Assembly (NCBI GenBank): GCA_024180945.1
Contig: JAKSGN010000038.1
Coordinates: forward strand, 3,100,001-3,164,000
Origin: Macrophomina tecta
Lineage: Eukaryota > Ascomycota > Dothideomycetes > Botryosphaeriales > Botryosphaeriaceae
Direction: 5' to 3'
Length of the DNA: 64,000 nt
Shown here: piece after piece, positions 53,002 to 64,000 of the stretch
Numbering within the stretch: position 1 is the first letter of the stretch
How the letters are laid out: each line of letters begins with the position of its first letter
Made by a program: the position numbers and the translations under genes
Notes under the pieces: generated by a model
Database searches by the model: none
Seen by the model: only the letters and a program-made list of their open reading frames with translations
What the model was told of the DNA's origin: nothing

Positions 53002-54707
53002 ATGGCTTCTCTACTTTCCGCCTTGACTCTAGTTCTCGCCGCATCCGCGGCGGTCCTACCGCGGGACACAGAAAATGAAAGCATCATCCTGGATGCACCG
53101 TCTACTGCTCCTGAGGGGCACAACGTTGTTGATGCATCTTTCCAGTCCTATTCGATCGAGTTTAATTACATGTTGGACTTCGCCGGGAACAATTCGTACG
53201 TTTCTTTTGGCTACTAAAACCATGGAACGTTCAGCGAGAAGATACTGACAGGCGCAGTCATCCCAACGAGTATTCCATCCAGATGTTGAAGAACCTTAAC
53301 GAATACGCTGGGGCCTACCCTTACATCCGCGTTGGCGGGACCACGCAGAACAGGAACGTCTACCTGGACAACCAGACCGTGGCTCTGAATCAGACTTTCT
53401 CCAGGCCTTGGGACGACCAGCCAAGCAAGCTGTCCACTGGCCCAGACTGGTTCCAGTCATTCCAGCAATTCCCTAAGGGCACAAAGTACATCTATGGCCT
53501 TAACTTCTATGAAGGTGAATGGGGCCTGAACAACACCGTCTCCCAGGCCACGCCTGCCTACTTGGCCATGGGAGACAGCCTCTACGCGTACGGGATTGGC
53601 AACGAGGTGAACGGCTGGGCAGGAACATCTCGCCGCCCTGAGAACTGGACCATCAACGACTACATCGACGAATGGGTCCAGTACTCCGAGGCCGTCCGCG
53701 ACGACATCCGCAAGCAGCCCGGCTACGAGGATGCCACCCCGCGCTTCCAGGGGTGCGCGTACACCGCACCACGCGCCGCTGCCCTCGCGAACGACACGAC
53801 GTGGAACGTAGCAAACACCGTCCGCCTCGGGATGGGCGAGTCTGACATGCTAGTCTCAGTAGCAGACCACGACGTGAGTGCCACATAACCTCAGGTCCTT
53901 CTTCATCAAGTTTCGAAATAAAAAAGGGGGGGAACAAAAACTAACGTGAAAGCCTTGCTTCAGTACATGGGCGCCAACTGTGCCAACAGCCCCGTCCCAA
54001 CCCTCAAGGACAACCTCCTCGACCACCACCACATGACGTCGCTCGCGTACTGGCACGAGCTGCTCGGGCAACAGCTCGCCGGCCTCGGCGTCCCCTACGT
54101 GCTCGGCGAGACCAACTCCATCTCCTGCCAGGGCACGGCCAACGTCTCCGACGTCTTCGGCTCCGCGCTGTGGGCCGTCGACTACGTGCTGTACGTCGCG
54201 GGCTTGAACGTGCAGCGCCTGCACTTCCACTCCGGCTCCGTGTACCGCTACACGCCGTGGCAGCCGATCACGATCAACGGCACCGCGCCGTATGAGAAGC
54301 CGCTGTACTACGGAAATTTGTTCACGGCGGCGGCGCTGAGCGGTGGGGATAAGAGGGTTGTCAGTTTGGCGAATGAGACGACGTTTGTGGCGTATGGGAT
54401 TTATGAGGAGAAGGGGTTGCGGAGCGTAGCGGTGCTGAATTTGGAGATGTGGAATTCGACAATGGGGGCGGAAGAGGAGAGGCCGGGGATCGTGGTCAAG
54501 TTGCCGGCGGGTGTGGAAGGGTGGGATGGTGCGGAGGTAAGGAGGCTGACGGCGCCGGGCGTGGAGGTGAAGACGGGAGTGACGTTCGCTGGAAGGAGCG
54601 TCGACGAGAGCGGCAATTTGGTGGGAGAGGAAGAGGTTGAGGAGGCTAGGAATGGAGAAGTGAGGGTTGGTGCTGGTGAAGCTGTACTTGTGACGCTTCA
54701 AGGATGA
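53002..54707 (+). CDS. Secreted glycoside hydrolase family 79 (beta-glucuronidase/heparanase-like)
   Basis: Extracellular glycosidase, probably acting on beta-glucuronosyl groups of plant or fungal glycans such as arabinogalactan proteins. Three exons: 53002-53195, 53258-53873 and 53964-54707, introns of 62 and 90 nt in phases 2 and 0, giving 517 residues. Signal peptide MASLLSALTLVLAASAAVLP. GH79 features in order: YIRVGGTTQNRNVY, acid/base E181 (YGIGNEVNGW), DHHHMTSLAYWHELL, and nucleophile E319 (VLGETNSISCQG). A C-terminal beta domain follows from about residue 410 (GLRSVAVLNLEMWNST). Several Asn-X-Ser/Thr sites fit secretion. Substrate within the family is not resolved. Confidence 0.93.
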
Positions 54708-57700
54708 GTACGGCGTGGATGTCAGATACCATGCTTGTTGGGGAGACGTTGGATGCATTTTGCGCTTATAAGGGCTTGGACTATCCACTCGCTCATTTAC
54801 AGATAGTCATGGAGGCAGCGAGTCAGATTAATGCGAAAATATTGTCACGACGCGTTGATCAAACAATTGACTTGCAATTTGAAAGATGTCTTCTGGCGTT
54901 GAATTCAAAATTTGTCAGTCTGGCGCTCGCTCCGCGTCTTCTGAAAACGAGACGAACACTTCGCCGTGCGCTAACATTCTCTGGCCCTTGAGCATCTAGT
55001 TGCTCATTTTCATATTCCTATGGCACCGAAGGCCCAAACGCTCACTCGCGGTGTGCAAATATCAAGCAGGTACACTTCGCAGCTCGGTATATATAATCCC
55101 GATACTATTTACTCGCCGCGAATCCTTCTGTCGTTCACCCTAACCAATCGGAAAGGCCATGTTCCTGCATTCACTTACCGACAATACTGTCGCTTGGACA
55201 GAACCCGACCTATCATATGCCGGCCTACCGATTGCCGGCCGGCGTATTTCGGCTTACTTCGGCTCCACAGAAGCGGCATGGGCTTGGATCTCCGCCAGAC
55301 TGCCGCTCGTTGCCGCCCTCATTTACCGCCCGAGCTGTTGATAGCAGTCTGACGGTTACAGTTTTGCATGTATCACACGGGGATACCACATGGCCTGCTC
55401 TCGCCCCTCTGTGAGCTATCCGCACTACTAGGGGGTAATTATTTCAGTCTATTGTGTTGAAATGTTCCATAGGCAGGAATATGGGGCTCTATAGATTTTT
55501 ATGCAAGGGTTTGACACAATATCTGACGCATAGTGGCCAGCTTTGAGCATTCCTCGAGTGCTTAAGCACTTTTGATTCGACACAGAGAGACGCCTACAGT
55601 GTTCACTCATCATGCGTAGAAACAACCTCCAAGGGTATTCCGAAAACGGAGATGAAAATCCAAAGGCTGGTATTGGAAGTATCTGTATGAGAAGCAAGGC
55701 GAGTGTATTAATAGTTTTGCGCTATCAATCGACGCGAAGGAGGGCGGACTTTGATCGCTCACATAAAGTGTATTATTTGAACACAGAAACCCATCGCGGT
55801 GGGCACCATCTTCTCTTGAAATGGTTCTCATGAAGGCCGAATGCGATTGTCTGTATCGTGGTCTCCGCAACTGGCTACCCGAGAACGATGTGCAGGAACT
55901 CGGTCTCCCACTTGCAAGCTCAGACCCCGCTCGGCACATTACTGCACCGCGGGGATCAGTGGGTCCCACCTGTATCTACCTACCTTAAGATAGGTTATGT
56001 AGGTGGCTTTTGCGTTCAAATATTGGGATGTACTGTTTAGGAAACTAGCGCGGGAGTATTACCCGGACGGGAAATGGGTAAAGGCGGAGCGCAGCCCACC
56101 ACCCCACTCGAAACAAATAAGGCCGGGCCGGGCGCTCGGGAGAGCGGATGCGCCCGAAGGAAGTCAGATCTTTGATGATCTACGCACGCCAAGGCCATCG
56201 CGCTTCTTATTCTCTACGCCCGACCGTGGATCGGCGACTGCTTGGATGGCCGACAGCCGGTATAGGTTCGAAGTGATACGACGTCAGCAGACCATGTTTG
56301 GTTACCCAGAATATGCATATGGTGGCAGGCCCTGTGTTCTGTTTTAATTATGCATTCGACCTTTTACCGGGTATTCGAGAGGTGACCCCAAAGGCGGGGC
56401 GCAGTCTCGTGTTTCCGTGGCACAAGCCGGTCGACCAGGCTCGAAATGTGCGGGAAGAGAATATTTCACTCCGGCAATGATTTTTGTAGACTGATAGATA
56501 TACCAAGGAAATAAAAGCTTAGTATTTGATTAAATTACTAGAGCATTCTTCCAGTCGATTCTTAATATTTCAGAATAAATGAGCCGAAGAGACTAGATCT
56601 TTATTCACCTGCATCCTGTGTCTAGCACCCCTCCGTTTCCACTGCGTTGAGAACCACCATCGCTAGTTCGCTCAAGAATATTAGAAAATTATACGCTTTG
56701 TCTCGAACGCTATTCAAGCAAGGAACAACTGACGAATCCGCTTTCATCATCATGATGTAGACAAGAAAGACCGTTAGGGTAGCCCCAAAAAAGCGACCAA
56801 AAAAATAGCTCAGGCAGGAAGCTCCTCACGTTGAGGCATCTTCCTTTGAGCGGGGCTTGCATCTCCCAGAATGTAATGAGTAGTACACAGGCCAGGAAAG
56901 ATAAGAGATACACGCACATGTGAAAGGAAAGCATCTTCAGATTCCGCAATTCCGGCGGAGCCTTGCTCAGTTCGCCGGACTCTTCACAGAATGATTGCAA
57001 CATCGGAACAGAAGTGCTCGGTAACACGGATGGAGAGTCTTGGAAGTGGCCAGGCTGGTCGAAAATCCAAAGGACAGCTTGAAGGCGCCGTAGACCCAGT
57101 ATGGAGACTGGGAGGAACAAGTTTGTCATATGGATGCGGCGGGTACCCATCAGGAGATACCTGGCTTTCGATCAGGGAATATGTCACCTGCGCACCTTAA
57201 CAGAGCGAGTAGAAGTGTATTGAGGTTAGGAATGGATAGAAGTGATATCCGGCCCGTCTGGGGCGACCAAAGAAGCTCTTATACCTCGGATTGCGTTGAA
57301 GCGTGGCTGGGTTGTATGCACCAACCCGAGTTCGTCCAAAAGACAAGGTTTGTGGAAGCCATGTCGTTGTTTCCCGATTCGATGGTGCGCACCCTGCAGT
57401 CCATGTTGGCGAAGTCTCTCCGGACGATTGCAGTTGGGTTGTCGTAAGAGATGCGGTCATCCTATGGAGGTTGCGTACCCGATGCGATAATGATGTCCGA
57501 GGCGCCAACCAGAACGTGGGTGATCAGAGGAGCAGCAAATCTATCCACTCCGTGAGTTTTACACTCTCGAGTCTGCTGACGGCACACAGGTGCAGAGTGC
57601 GAGTTGATAACATGATGATAGCTGCAAGTTCTTGTTGTGTGTTATTGTCCTTGCCACTAAGTCGTCGTGATAACTCAGGCTTTTCCCGAGGTGCGGCCAA

Positions 57701-59872
57701 GCGCATCTTTTAGTTGATCAACACAGCCTCTCAGATCAAAAAGGTTGCTTGTGCAGTGGTGAGCTGAAGTGGGGATGCAATCCCTACTCACAAGCTGTTC
57801 TGTGCACCACACGCAGGCCCTACGACACCATTTTGCGGACGGAGGGCAAGGCATCGGACAATTCACATTACATGCAGACGGTGCGGGCTTCCATGTGCTC
57901 GGTATCTGCGCATGGTCGACCGCCAGCCCGGGTAACTGATTGAGCAAGCTCATACATGGGAATAGGCCCCTGTGAGTCCGAAACCACAATGGCAGAATTC
58001 AATGCAGCGAAGACGGAGCAGTGCAACTCGGCAGGACAGGGGACTAGCCACTGGAGAGCTAACCATGTTTGCGAAAGGTTTTGGTCTTGTAGCATAGGAG
58101 CCTGAATTCTATCAAATGGGATACCCAGGTCTCAGCCGTCACAAACCATCATTGAAGTATTCACAAGGGCCAGAGAATACCTGGCCAGAATCAAGCGTTT
58201 ATGGACTCGTTTGGGATCACGAAGAGCATGAGTTTTGCATTATGATCAACGCGCTCCATCCTCGTGTCGCACGCTGACACAAGCGATGGAGCCAACACGC
58301 TCGGCCGTTGAAAGAGCATCAATGCAAATGGTCGATGAAGGAACCCGATCAGAGAGGAAGTGCGAGAATGTCCGTAGGAGCTATTTTGGACTAAGCTCAG
58401 TATCGAAGACCGAAACGAGCAATGCGTTTCGAGAGGTACACGCAACGGGGCTTGGATAATTTACCGGTTGAGTTAAGTCTTTCCGGCCTCGACCAAGATC
58501 TGGGCCTTTGTCGTCCCCCAGAGACTCTGATAGTATGTGGCCACAGCCGAGCACGACCTGCAGAGTAATCCAATGCTCCGATGCGTCGAGCGCTGCATTG
58601 CCTCCTCGGAACGAAGTGAATATCGCCAGTGTTGCTACAAGTATCGTCTTCGCTACTGCATTACCCACAGGAGAGCCCGCGGTATCGGTTTCCACCCCAC
58701 ATTCGTCAGCACTGCGTTTACCCCCCAAAATCGGCATGCCCCGAAACGACCCCAACCGAAACAAAGCTGCTCGGAAAACGCAGTATTGACCGACGAACAA
58801 GCGGTCCGTTGCGCCTCTCCGTGCAAGTGGCCACGTCTCGAATCCGCTCTCCCCAACCTGACACGAGCACCGTCCATCCCGTCAGACCACAGACAAATCT
58901 GGCCATCAAGACACCACCCACAGGGTCGCGCGTGACTCGGCTGACATCACGCCCACTTGCTCCGATGGCGCCAGGCAACAGCAAAGCGCCTTTCTTCTGT
59001 GAAGGAGGGGCTCCATTGCGCGGAAGAGACGTGGTGATGTCCGGAATGAGGTGGGGTAGACTCCGAAAGGCGCTAAATTAGTGCATACAGTAGTAGATGC
59101 CCATCCCCAGGCCGAGCGCGATACGTCCGAGGAGTAGCTGTCGCTGGACGTACAGTTTCCTAGACTCTGCAATACCTGTATGTGTGAATACTTTATGACG
59201 GAGGAGTCCTCAAGTCTGCCGTTCGACGATTTGTTCGGAACCGTATCTCGGATACCGGATCCGGCAACTCCGAGCATTGGGCGCAGAGCATTCCGACGGC
59301 GGCCTTTTGCTCGGTGGTATCATTCATTCGTTCGGAAAGAGAGAGATGGGGGTTGGTCCTGAAACATGATGTCTTGTCGCAGATTAAGTCAATAAATAGA
59401 AGGGCAGAAAAAGGGTTGTCACGCAAGAGAGAAATGTTCCAGAGAGAGCTGAAGGAGAAAAATGCGGGACCTAGATTCGATATCTACTCCCACACGCTGC
59501 AGTAGCAGCAGCTGCACCCGGAGCTGTCAGGCCTTCCGTCTACTGATGAGCTCTGCAAGTGCTTTTCTTTCTTGCCCGTTGGGGGCTTGTCTCTCTCTGT
59601 CACACAAGTAGGCCCGAGGTAAGCGCGGATTATGGAGTAATAGTAGCGGGGCGGAGATGAGTGATGGTCTTGGTCTGGCGGGAGGGGGACCCAAATGTGC
59701 CTTTTTTTGGTTTCTGGATTTCTTCTCCAGCGAACTTTTCTTTTTTTTTTTTGCTTTGACGATGTTCTTTGACTGGTTTGGCGGAAAGGAATGCGGAAAA
59801 TGCCTTGGTTGAGCACCTCTTCAAATATAGAATACAGTAGGAAGAAGACCGGAGACGTACGGCTCGCAGGGA
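54708..59872. other. 5.2-kb stretch without an intact gene
   Basis: Medium-GC DNA with no gene I can assemble. Protein-like stretches occur on the minus strand between 56.7 and 58.9 kb (for example ITHVLVGASDIIIASG near 57,500, and ALDASEHWITLQVVLGCGHI near 58,560), separated by stops and frame changes. They could be exons of an unrecognised gene or remains of one. No terminal repeats, transposase or reverse-transcriptase motifs were seen. Confidence 0.4.
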
Positions 59873-60531
59873 CTAGCTCTCGTCCGGAGGACCGGAGAAA
59901 AGACCTACACGCAGTCGATGTGTCTGAGAGCAGAAATGTGTTAGCGCAGCCTCGGACGCCGGGGTCGGTGCAAGGGGAGACGTACGGCTGGAAGCTTAGG
60001 AATGACGACGGCGATGGTGGCCATGAAGTTGATAAGGAAAAATGTCAGGTCGTAGTGGGTGTAGTGAGTGCTGATGAGGAAGAGCACGATGGGCACGCTC
60101 AGCAGGAACTTCTTGGCCGGGGTGTACTGGTCACCGTTGTCAATCTGCTCCCACATGTTCAGGTTGTCGTATGCGCCGGCGTTGAAGTCGAAGGGCACGC
60201 CGCGCACCCAGTGGAACATGAGGTAGCTGCCGAACATGTACGAGATGTTGGTCAGGGTCCAGGACGTCTCTTGCGACACGCCGGGGATGATGTCAAAAAG
60301 GATCTTGAGGCAGACGATGAGGACGAAGTGGATGGCCCAGGCGCCTGCGGCGGCGGGTTAGCAGGCTGTCTTGCGCAGATCTCAGGGTCGCAGCATACCC
60401 TTGGCGTTGACCCATTCTGCGTTGAGGTTGGGCAGGGCGGACTGGTCGCTGATGTGCTCGAGAGACTCCGGGGGTTCCGTGTACATCAGGCTGGACGACC
60501 GGCGCCGGCGGCCGGTCTTTTCGGAGCTCAT
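59873..60531 (-). CDS. orm1: Orm1/ORMDL-family sphingolipid regulator
   Basis: Endoplasmic-reticulum membrane protein that inhibits serine palmitoyltransferase and so limits sphingolipid synthesis. Three exons on the minus strand: 60531-60399, 60344-59986 and 59923-59873 (phases 1 and 0), giving 180 residues, the fungal length. Family motifs: LNAEWVNAKGAWAIHFVLIV, SWTLTNISYMFGSYLMFHWV, DNGDQYTPAKKFLLSVPIVL, THYTHYDLTFFLINF and VIPKLPATHRLRVGLF. About four hydrophobic segments. The N-terminal RRRRSSSLMYTEPP cluster is the position where yeast Orm proteins are phosphorylated by Ypk1. The last 51-nt exon was found by phase and the conserved PKLP-x-HR ending; reading through instead would give an atypical Arg/Pro tail. 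Divergent from iec3. Confidence 0.96.
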
Positions 60532-61099
60532 CCTCTCGGCATGGGCAGTGGTCAGATGGCCGGGATGCGGATCTACCTGGAAAGAGGTAGTCCGGTTGAG
60601 GAGTATGGGCGACAGTTTGGCGGTGGGAGGGGGGAGTTGGCTTGGGGGTGAGGCCGGGGCGGACAAAGGGCTGGAATAATGCGCGAGCTTGGCTGGCCGG
60701 CAGACGGGTGCGCGGGACGGGGGCGAGGCGGGAGCGGGCTAACGAGCGGCGAGGACGGATGCCGGGGAATCGGGCGGGCGGATGGATGGGCGTGGCCGTG
60801 AGTGGGTGGACGAGAGGGCGAGGGAATGGTGGTGGTGGAGGCCAGTGCCGTGCCCTCCCCCCCTTCGGCCTGCGAGATGGAGCCAGAGGGAACGTCAGCC
60901 TCGCCCAGCCTGCAGGGATCCTCCGCCCCGGCCGCCGACGCTGCAGCTCGCTCGCATCCAGAACCGCCCAGCCAGCTGCTGCTGCTGCGACCCGCCAGCC
61001 TTGCGTCCTTCCCACCGCACCGCGCACCACCGCCGTCGCCCGCCCATCGCCCGCCCATCGCCGTCTGCCCTCCAGCCTGCACGCCGCGCCTCCGTCGCA
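60532..61099. other. Divergent promoter region (orm1 / iec3)
   Basis: 568 GC-rich bases between two divergent housekeeping genes. Long frames on both strands are composition effects. No TATA box; CA-rich stretches lie near the iec3 start. Confidence 0.5.
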
Positions 61100-62254
61100 A
61101 TGGCGACCCACGACGAGATCCAGGTGCAGCCGCGCGACGACGCCGCTGCCGCCCCGCCGCGGCCACCTCACCACGACACCATGGACGCGCCTGCGAAGCC
61201 TCCCTCCGTCCGTTCGTGGAGGTAAGCTCGCCCTGCGTCGCGCGCTTCTGTCTCTCTGACACCTCACAGGAAAAAGTACCGGAAGATGCGCGTGCGCTTC
61301 GACGAGCGGATGCGCGAGAGCAACACGCTCTTCAGGGAGGAACACAAGGCCATTGCCCTGGCCCGCCGGCTGCAAGAACAAAACGAGTACGCCGCGCGTC
61401 CATCCTCCGCCATGCTCTGCTAACACGCTCCCAGCCAGCTAATGGACCTCCTCCTGGACATCAACGACACGCCCCAGATCCCCCAACACCTGCGCATCGA
61501 CCTCGACCTCTCCGCAACGCCCGACACCATCCAACGGCAGCTGCAGGAAGCCCGCGACGACCTGGCCGCCGGTCGGATAACGCCCGACGAGTTCGCCCAG
61601 CGCGAGGCCGACGTGACAGCGCAGTTCCCGCGGCTCGACAAGAAGACGTACGCGGAGCTGCTCAAGGTACCGCACACGCACTTCCCGCCGGAACACCTGC
61701 CCGACGACCTTGTTGGCGATAGCCTCGCCGGCTTCCTCAGCCCCAACCACGAGGAGGAGTACCTGAAGGAGCTGGACATCGCGTTGCAGGACCCGTCCCT
61801 GTACGATCCGAATGACACTTCTGGCCGCCCCATCCGCCTGCCCGCCCGCGACATTCCGAGCGACAAGGAGCTGCAGATCCGCAACCCGGACTCGGTGTAC
61901 AATTGGCTGCGCAAGCACCAGCCGCAGGTCTTCTTGCAGGACAAGGAGAACGAGAAGGGCGAGGGCGGCGAGAAGGCGGGCAAGGGCGGTGGGAATGGCC
62001 GCGGTGGTGGGAAGCGCGGGCACGCGGCTACTGCGACGCCGATGAAGGCGGATCCGGACGATGATGACGCGTTCGTCCCGGAGACGGGCAGTGGGAGGGG
62101 CAAGAGGAGTAAGGTGGATGATGAGCCGTATAGGCCGAAGGGAGGCAGCAGCCGTCCGAGTAAGAGGAAGAGGGAAGACGGCGAGGCTGGCGCCGGGCGC
62201 GGAGGCAGGAAGAAGGCGGCCAGAGGCGGAGCCGCGGCCGCCGCTGCCTCGTAG
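61100..62254 (+). CDS. iec3: INO80 chromatin-remodelling complex subunit Iec3
   Basis: Nuclear accessory subunit of the INO80 nucleosome remodeller. Three exons: 61100-61221, 61270-61386 and 61435-62254 (both introns 48 nt, phase 2), giving 352 residues. After an Ala/Pro/Asp-rich N-terminus the joined exons read SVRSWRKKYRKMRVRFDERM and LARRLQEQNDQLMDLLLDIN, the Iec3 coiled-coil core. Later motifs include DEFAQREADVTAQFPRLDK and RNPDSVYNWLRKHQPQVF. The C-terminal 90 residues alternate acidic and basic Gly-rich patches, likely DNA- or histone-contacting. The acceptor of exon 3 was chosen among two AGs because it alone restores NDQLMDLL. Confidence 0.92.
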
Positions 62255-62807
62255 GAAACATGGCTCCAGGGGTTTCAGGCGTTTGTATGAATAGCTGTGG
62301 GATGCTCGGTTGAAATATTGGACAGTTCAATGGCTTTTGCACGGAGGGATACCATCGGGGGTGGAATTGCACATGAGACTGGAACGGCGCGTCAAGTCAG
62401 AACGATAAAAAGTCTCCGTAGGTCAATGATAATCATGGAAAACTAGCGAAACAAAGGCAATTCAGATATGCGGCCCAGGCTGGACGATATGAAGAGCCTG
62501 ACGCGTGGCGCTGGCAACGTAGTACTCAGACCTACTTGACTCGGCACGAGATGCAGGAACGCGCAGGTCGCATCTCTTGACCTGCAAACCCACTCTTACG
62601 CGCAGATCGCCAAACCCGGGGAAAGAAAAGCGAAACGGGATCGACTCATGTGTGTGCGGCGCGGGTGCGCGCGCGCAAAGATGCCTGCTAGTGCGCGAGC
62701 CCGTCGTCCAACAACATCTCGGCTCAGCTCAGCTCACAAACTCCACTCGCTCACTTTCTCCTCACCCGCCCAACCAGTCCCCTTCAACATGCCGATTCAG
62801 CGCGACT
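62255..62807. other. Intergenic stretch
   Basis: 553 bases holding the 3' UTR of iec3 and the promoter and leader of the CorA-like gene, including a short upstream reading frame at its end. Confidence 0.5.
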
Positions 62808-62815
62808 ATGGATAA
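62789..62815 (+). promoter_or_regulatory. Overlapping upstream ORF at the CorA-like start
   Basis: An eight-codon frame (MPIQRDYG, stop) begins 19 bases before the main ATG and ends five bases after its third base, in another frame. The context of the uORF ATG (CAAC before it) is at least as good as that of the main ATG, so it may reduce translation. Confidence 0.5.
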
Positions 62816-64000
62816 GCCCAACCGAGAAACCCACGTCGACTGGAGGGCCGACCCCTACTGGCGCCAGCGCCGCATCTCGCCCGCACAGCTCCTCGTCCAG
62901 GACATCCGCCTCGAAGGCTGGCGCCAGGATGTCGGGCCCATGCTCGAAATCAAAGAAGTGCTATCGTCCAGTTTGCTGCCGGACCTGATGGAAAGGGATC
63001 GCTTGAGGAAGGAGGTCGATGTCAGCCGCTGGGTGCAGAATCGGTCGGAGCAGTATCATTTCAAGAGCTTGGTCGCCGAGTATGGGTGGCTGAATGTGCT
63101 GCGGAACAGCGGCGTGCAGAAGAGCGTGGGCGATCCGGAGGGGTGGCGCAAGTGCAGGTGGATGTAAGTTGGGTTGAGAACGTCGGGATTGCAGAGCGTC
63201 GAGCGCTGATATGGGGCAGACATATTTCGAGCAAGTTTTCGGAATACCTTGAAGGGGTGAGCAGACCTATTTTCTTTACCATTTTCTTTTTTTTTAAAGT
63301 TAGTGCGAACAACCGCTCCTGACAGCTTTAGTGTCTTCTTGGATTTTCGGATTGGAGCATCAATCCGGCGCGCGTCATTGCAGCGTTCCGCAAAATGGAG
63401 CTTTGCATCTACCAAAATGGGCGCTTCTCGAAGCACGGGCGATACTTCTCACCTTTCGTGCAGCGGCTTGTCCCCGATAACGATCCCGACAACAGCGGAG
63501 ATGGCGATTACCCCATGCTAATTAGCGTTCCCTTCCTTGACTGGACTGTCGGGGGTGAGACACCGCCGCTACGCTTTCAAGTCGACCCGCGAGAAGGATT
63601 TCAGTCAAGCAGGGGCTCCTCGCATATGCTAAGATCTCTGCTGCAATACTTCTACAGGCTCGAAGATACCACTGACCGCGAGCACAACCAAGTCTTCACG
63701 AAGCATCGGCCTTGGATCAACGACCGAGATCTAGATTTGAAAGTCCGCAGTCTATACGGTCACTATCCATGCGGCCTTAACGTCGACGAACTATGGATTC
63801 TAGTCATTGATGCTCGGCACATCGTGACTTTCTCAAGCAACCAGAGCTGGAAGTCTCGTTGGCCTCCGTTACAATTGGCATCCAGAATTGCCGAGGTCTC
63901 TTTCCGCGGCATCCGCAACAGCTTCTTCCGCTCGGAACAAAACCCGGATTTCACTGCCATGACGCATGCTGTGGCTTGTCTCAGTGGTGCTGTCGGAATG
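62808..64000 (+). CDS. CorA-like Mg2+ transporter-family protein, 5' part
   Basis: Partial: cut by the window end. Exons so far: 62808-63163, 63220-63256 and 63332 onward (at least 669 nt, open to the end), 354 codons in phase. Joining restores WRKCRWIHISSKFSEYLEG and then CLLGFSDWSINPARVIAAFR. Motifs RFSKHGRYFSPFVQ, YFYRLEDTTDR, NVDELWILVIDARHIVTFSS and WPPLQLASRIAEVSFRG are those of the large fungal group of CorA/ZntB-like membrane proteins, whose two transmembrane helices and GMN-type motif would lie downstream of the window. These proteins often lack a proven transport role. The middle exon is only 37 nt. Start chosen as the first ATG in frame. Confidence 0.78.

Noticed and set aside
1..64000. 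CRISPR array, prophage or bacterial operon
   Set aside because: No regularly spaced repeats and no prokaryotic gene organisation; spliceosomal introns run throughout.

Overview
The window comes from the nuclear genome of a filamentous ascomycete (Pezizomycotina), most likely a Dothideomycete. It is GC-rich. Genes are split by short introns of about 50-150 nt with GTRNGT donors, CTAAC-type branch sites and CAG/TAG acceptors. The recognisable proteins are eukaryotic housekeeping factors in their fungal form (fungal Med1, Iec3, U1-C, RACK1/Cpc2, Orm, Tfb5). The Dothideomycete placement is an inference from general protein similarity; no phylogeny was run.

Region by region. 1-9.7 kb is gene-poor, with GA and T/A microsatellites and one plausible acidic Cys/His protein (5.8-6.5 kb). 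9.7-23.8 kb is a dense housekeeping block: glutamine synthetase, a single-pass membrane protein, TFIIH subunit Tfb5, a GFA/CENP-V zinc protein, RACK1 with a U24-like box C/D snoRNA in intron 3, a peroxisomal dienoyl-CoA isomerase and Mediator Med1. 24.7-25.8 kb holds a broken secreted intradiol-dioxygenase-like gene. 27.5-41.2 kb carries an orphan protein, two NmrA/isoflavone-reductase-like proteins, a calponin-homology coiled-coil protein, the complex I assembly factor NDUFAF2, an Mgr3-like mitochondrial TPR protein and an HMCES/SRAP DNA-crosslink protein. 42.7-45.8 kb encodes one 1059-aa protein joining an isochorismatase-like domain, an AlkB dioxygenase domain and a GST-like domain. 46.9-49.2 kb has a divergent pair: a new Cys/His-rich protein and U1 snRNP protein C. 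50-59.8 kb is an accessory-looking island: a small secreted cysteine-rich protein, a decayed coiled-coil locus, a GH79 glycosidase and about 5 kb without an intact gene. 59.9-64 kb returns to housekeeping: Orm, INO80 subunit Iec3 and the 5' part of a CorA-like membrane protein cut by the window end.

Most genes were assembled by joining exons across GT-AG introns whose phases match exactly; exon coordinates are in each entry. Several genes have first exons too short to stand out alone (3, 19 and 27 nt). Neighbouring genes are mostly divergent pairs sharing short promoters and do not form a metabolic cluster. The functional themes are independent: nitrogen assimilation, transcription and chromatin (Tfb5, Med1, Iec3), RNA (U1-C, U24), mitochondria (NDUFAF2, Mgr3), DNA repair (HMCES, AlkB fusion) and sphingolipid control (Orm).

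The most noteworthy points are the isochorismatase-AlkB-GST fusion, whose isochorismatase nucleophile is a serine; the non-GT first donor of the U1-C gene; the intronic U24 snoRNA; a perfect inverted GATA pair inside a glutamine synthetase intron; and a small knottin-like secreted protein.
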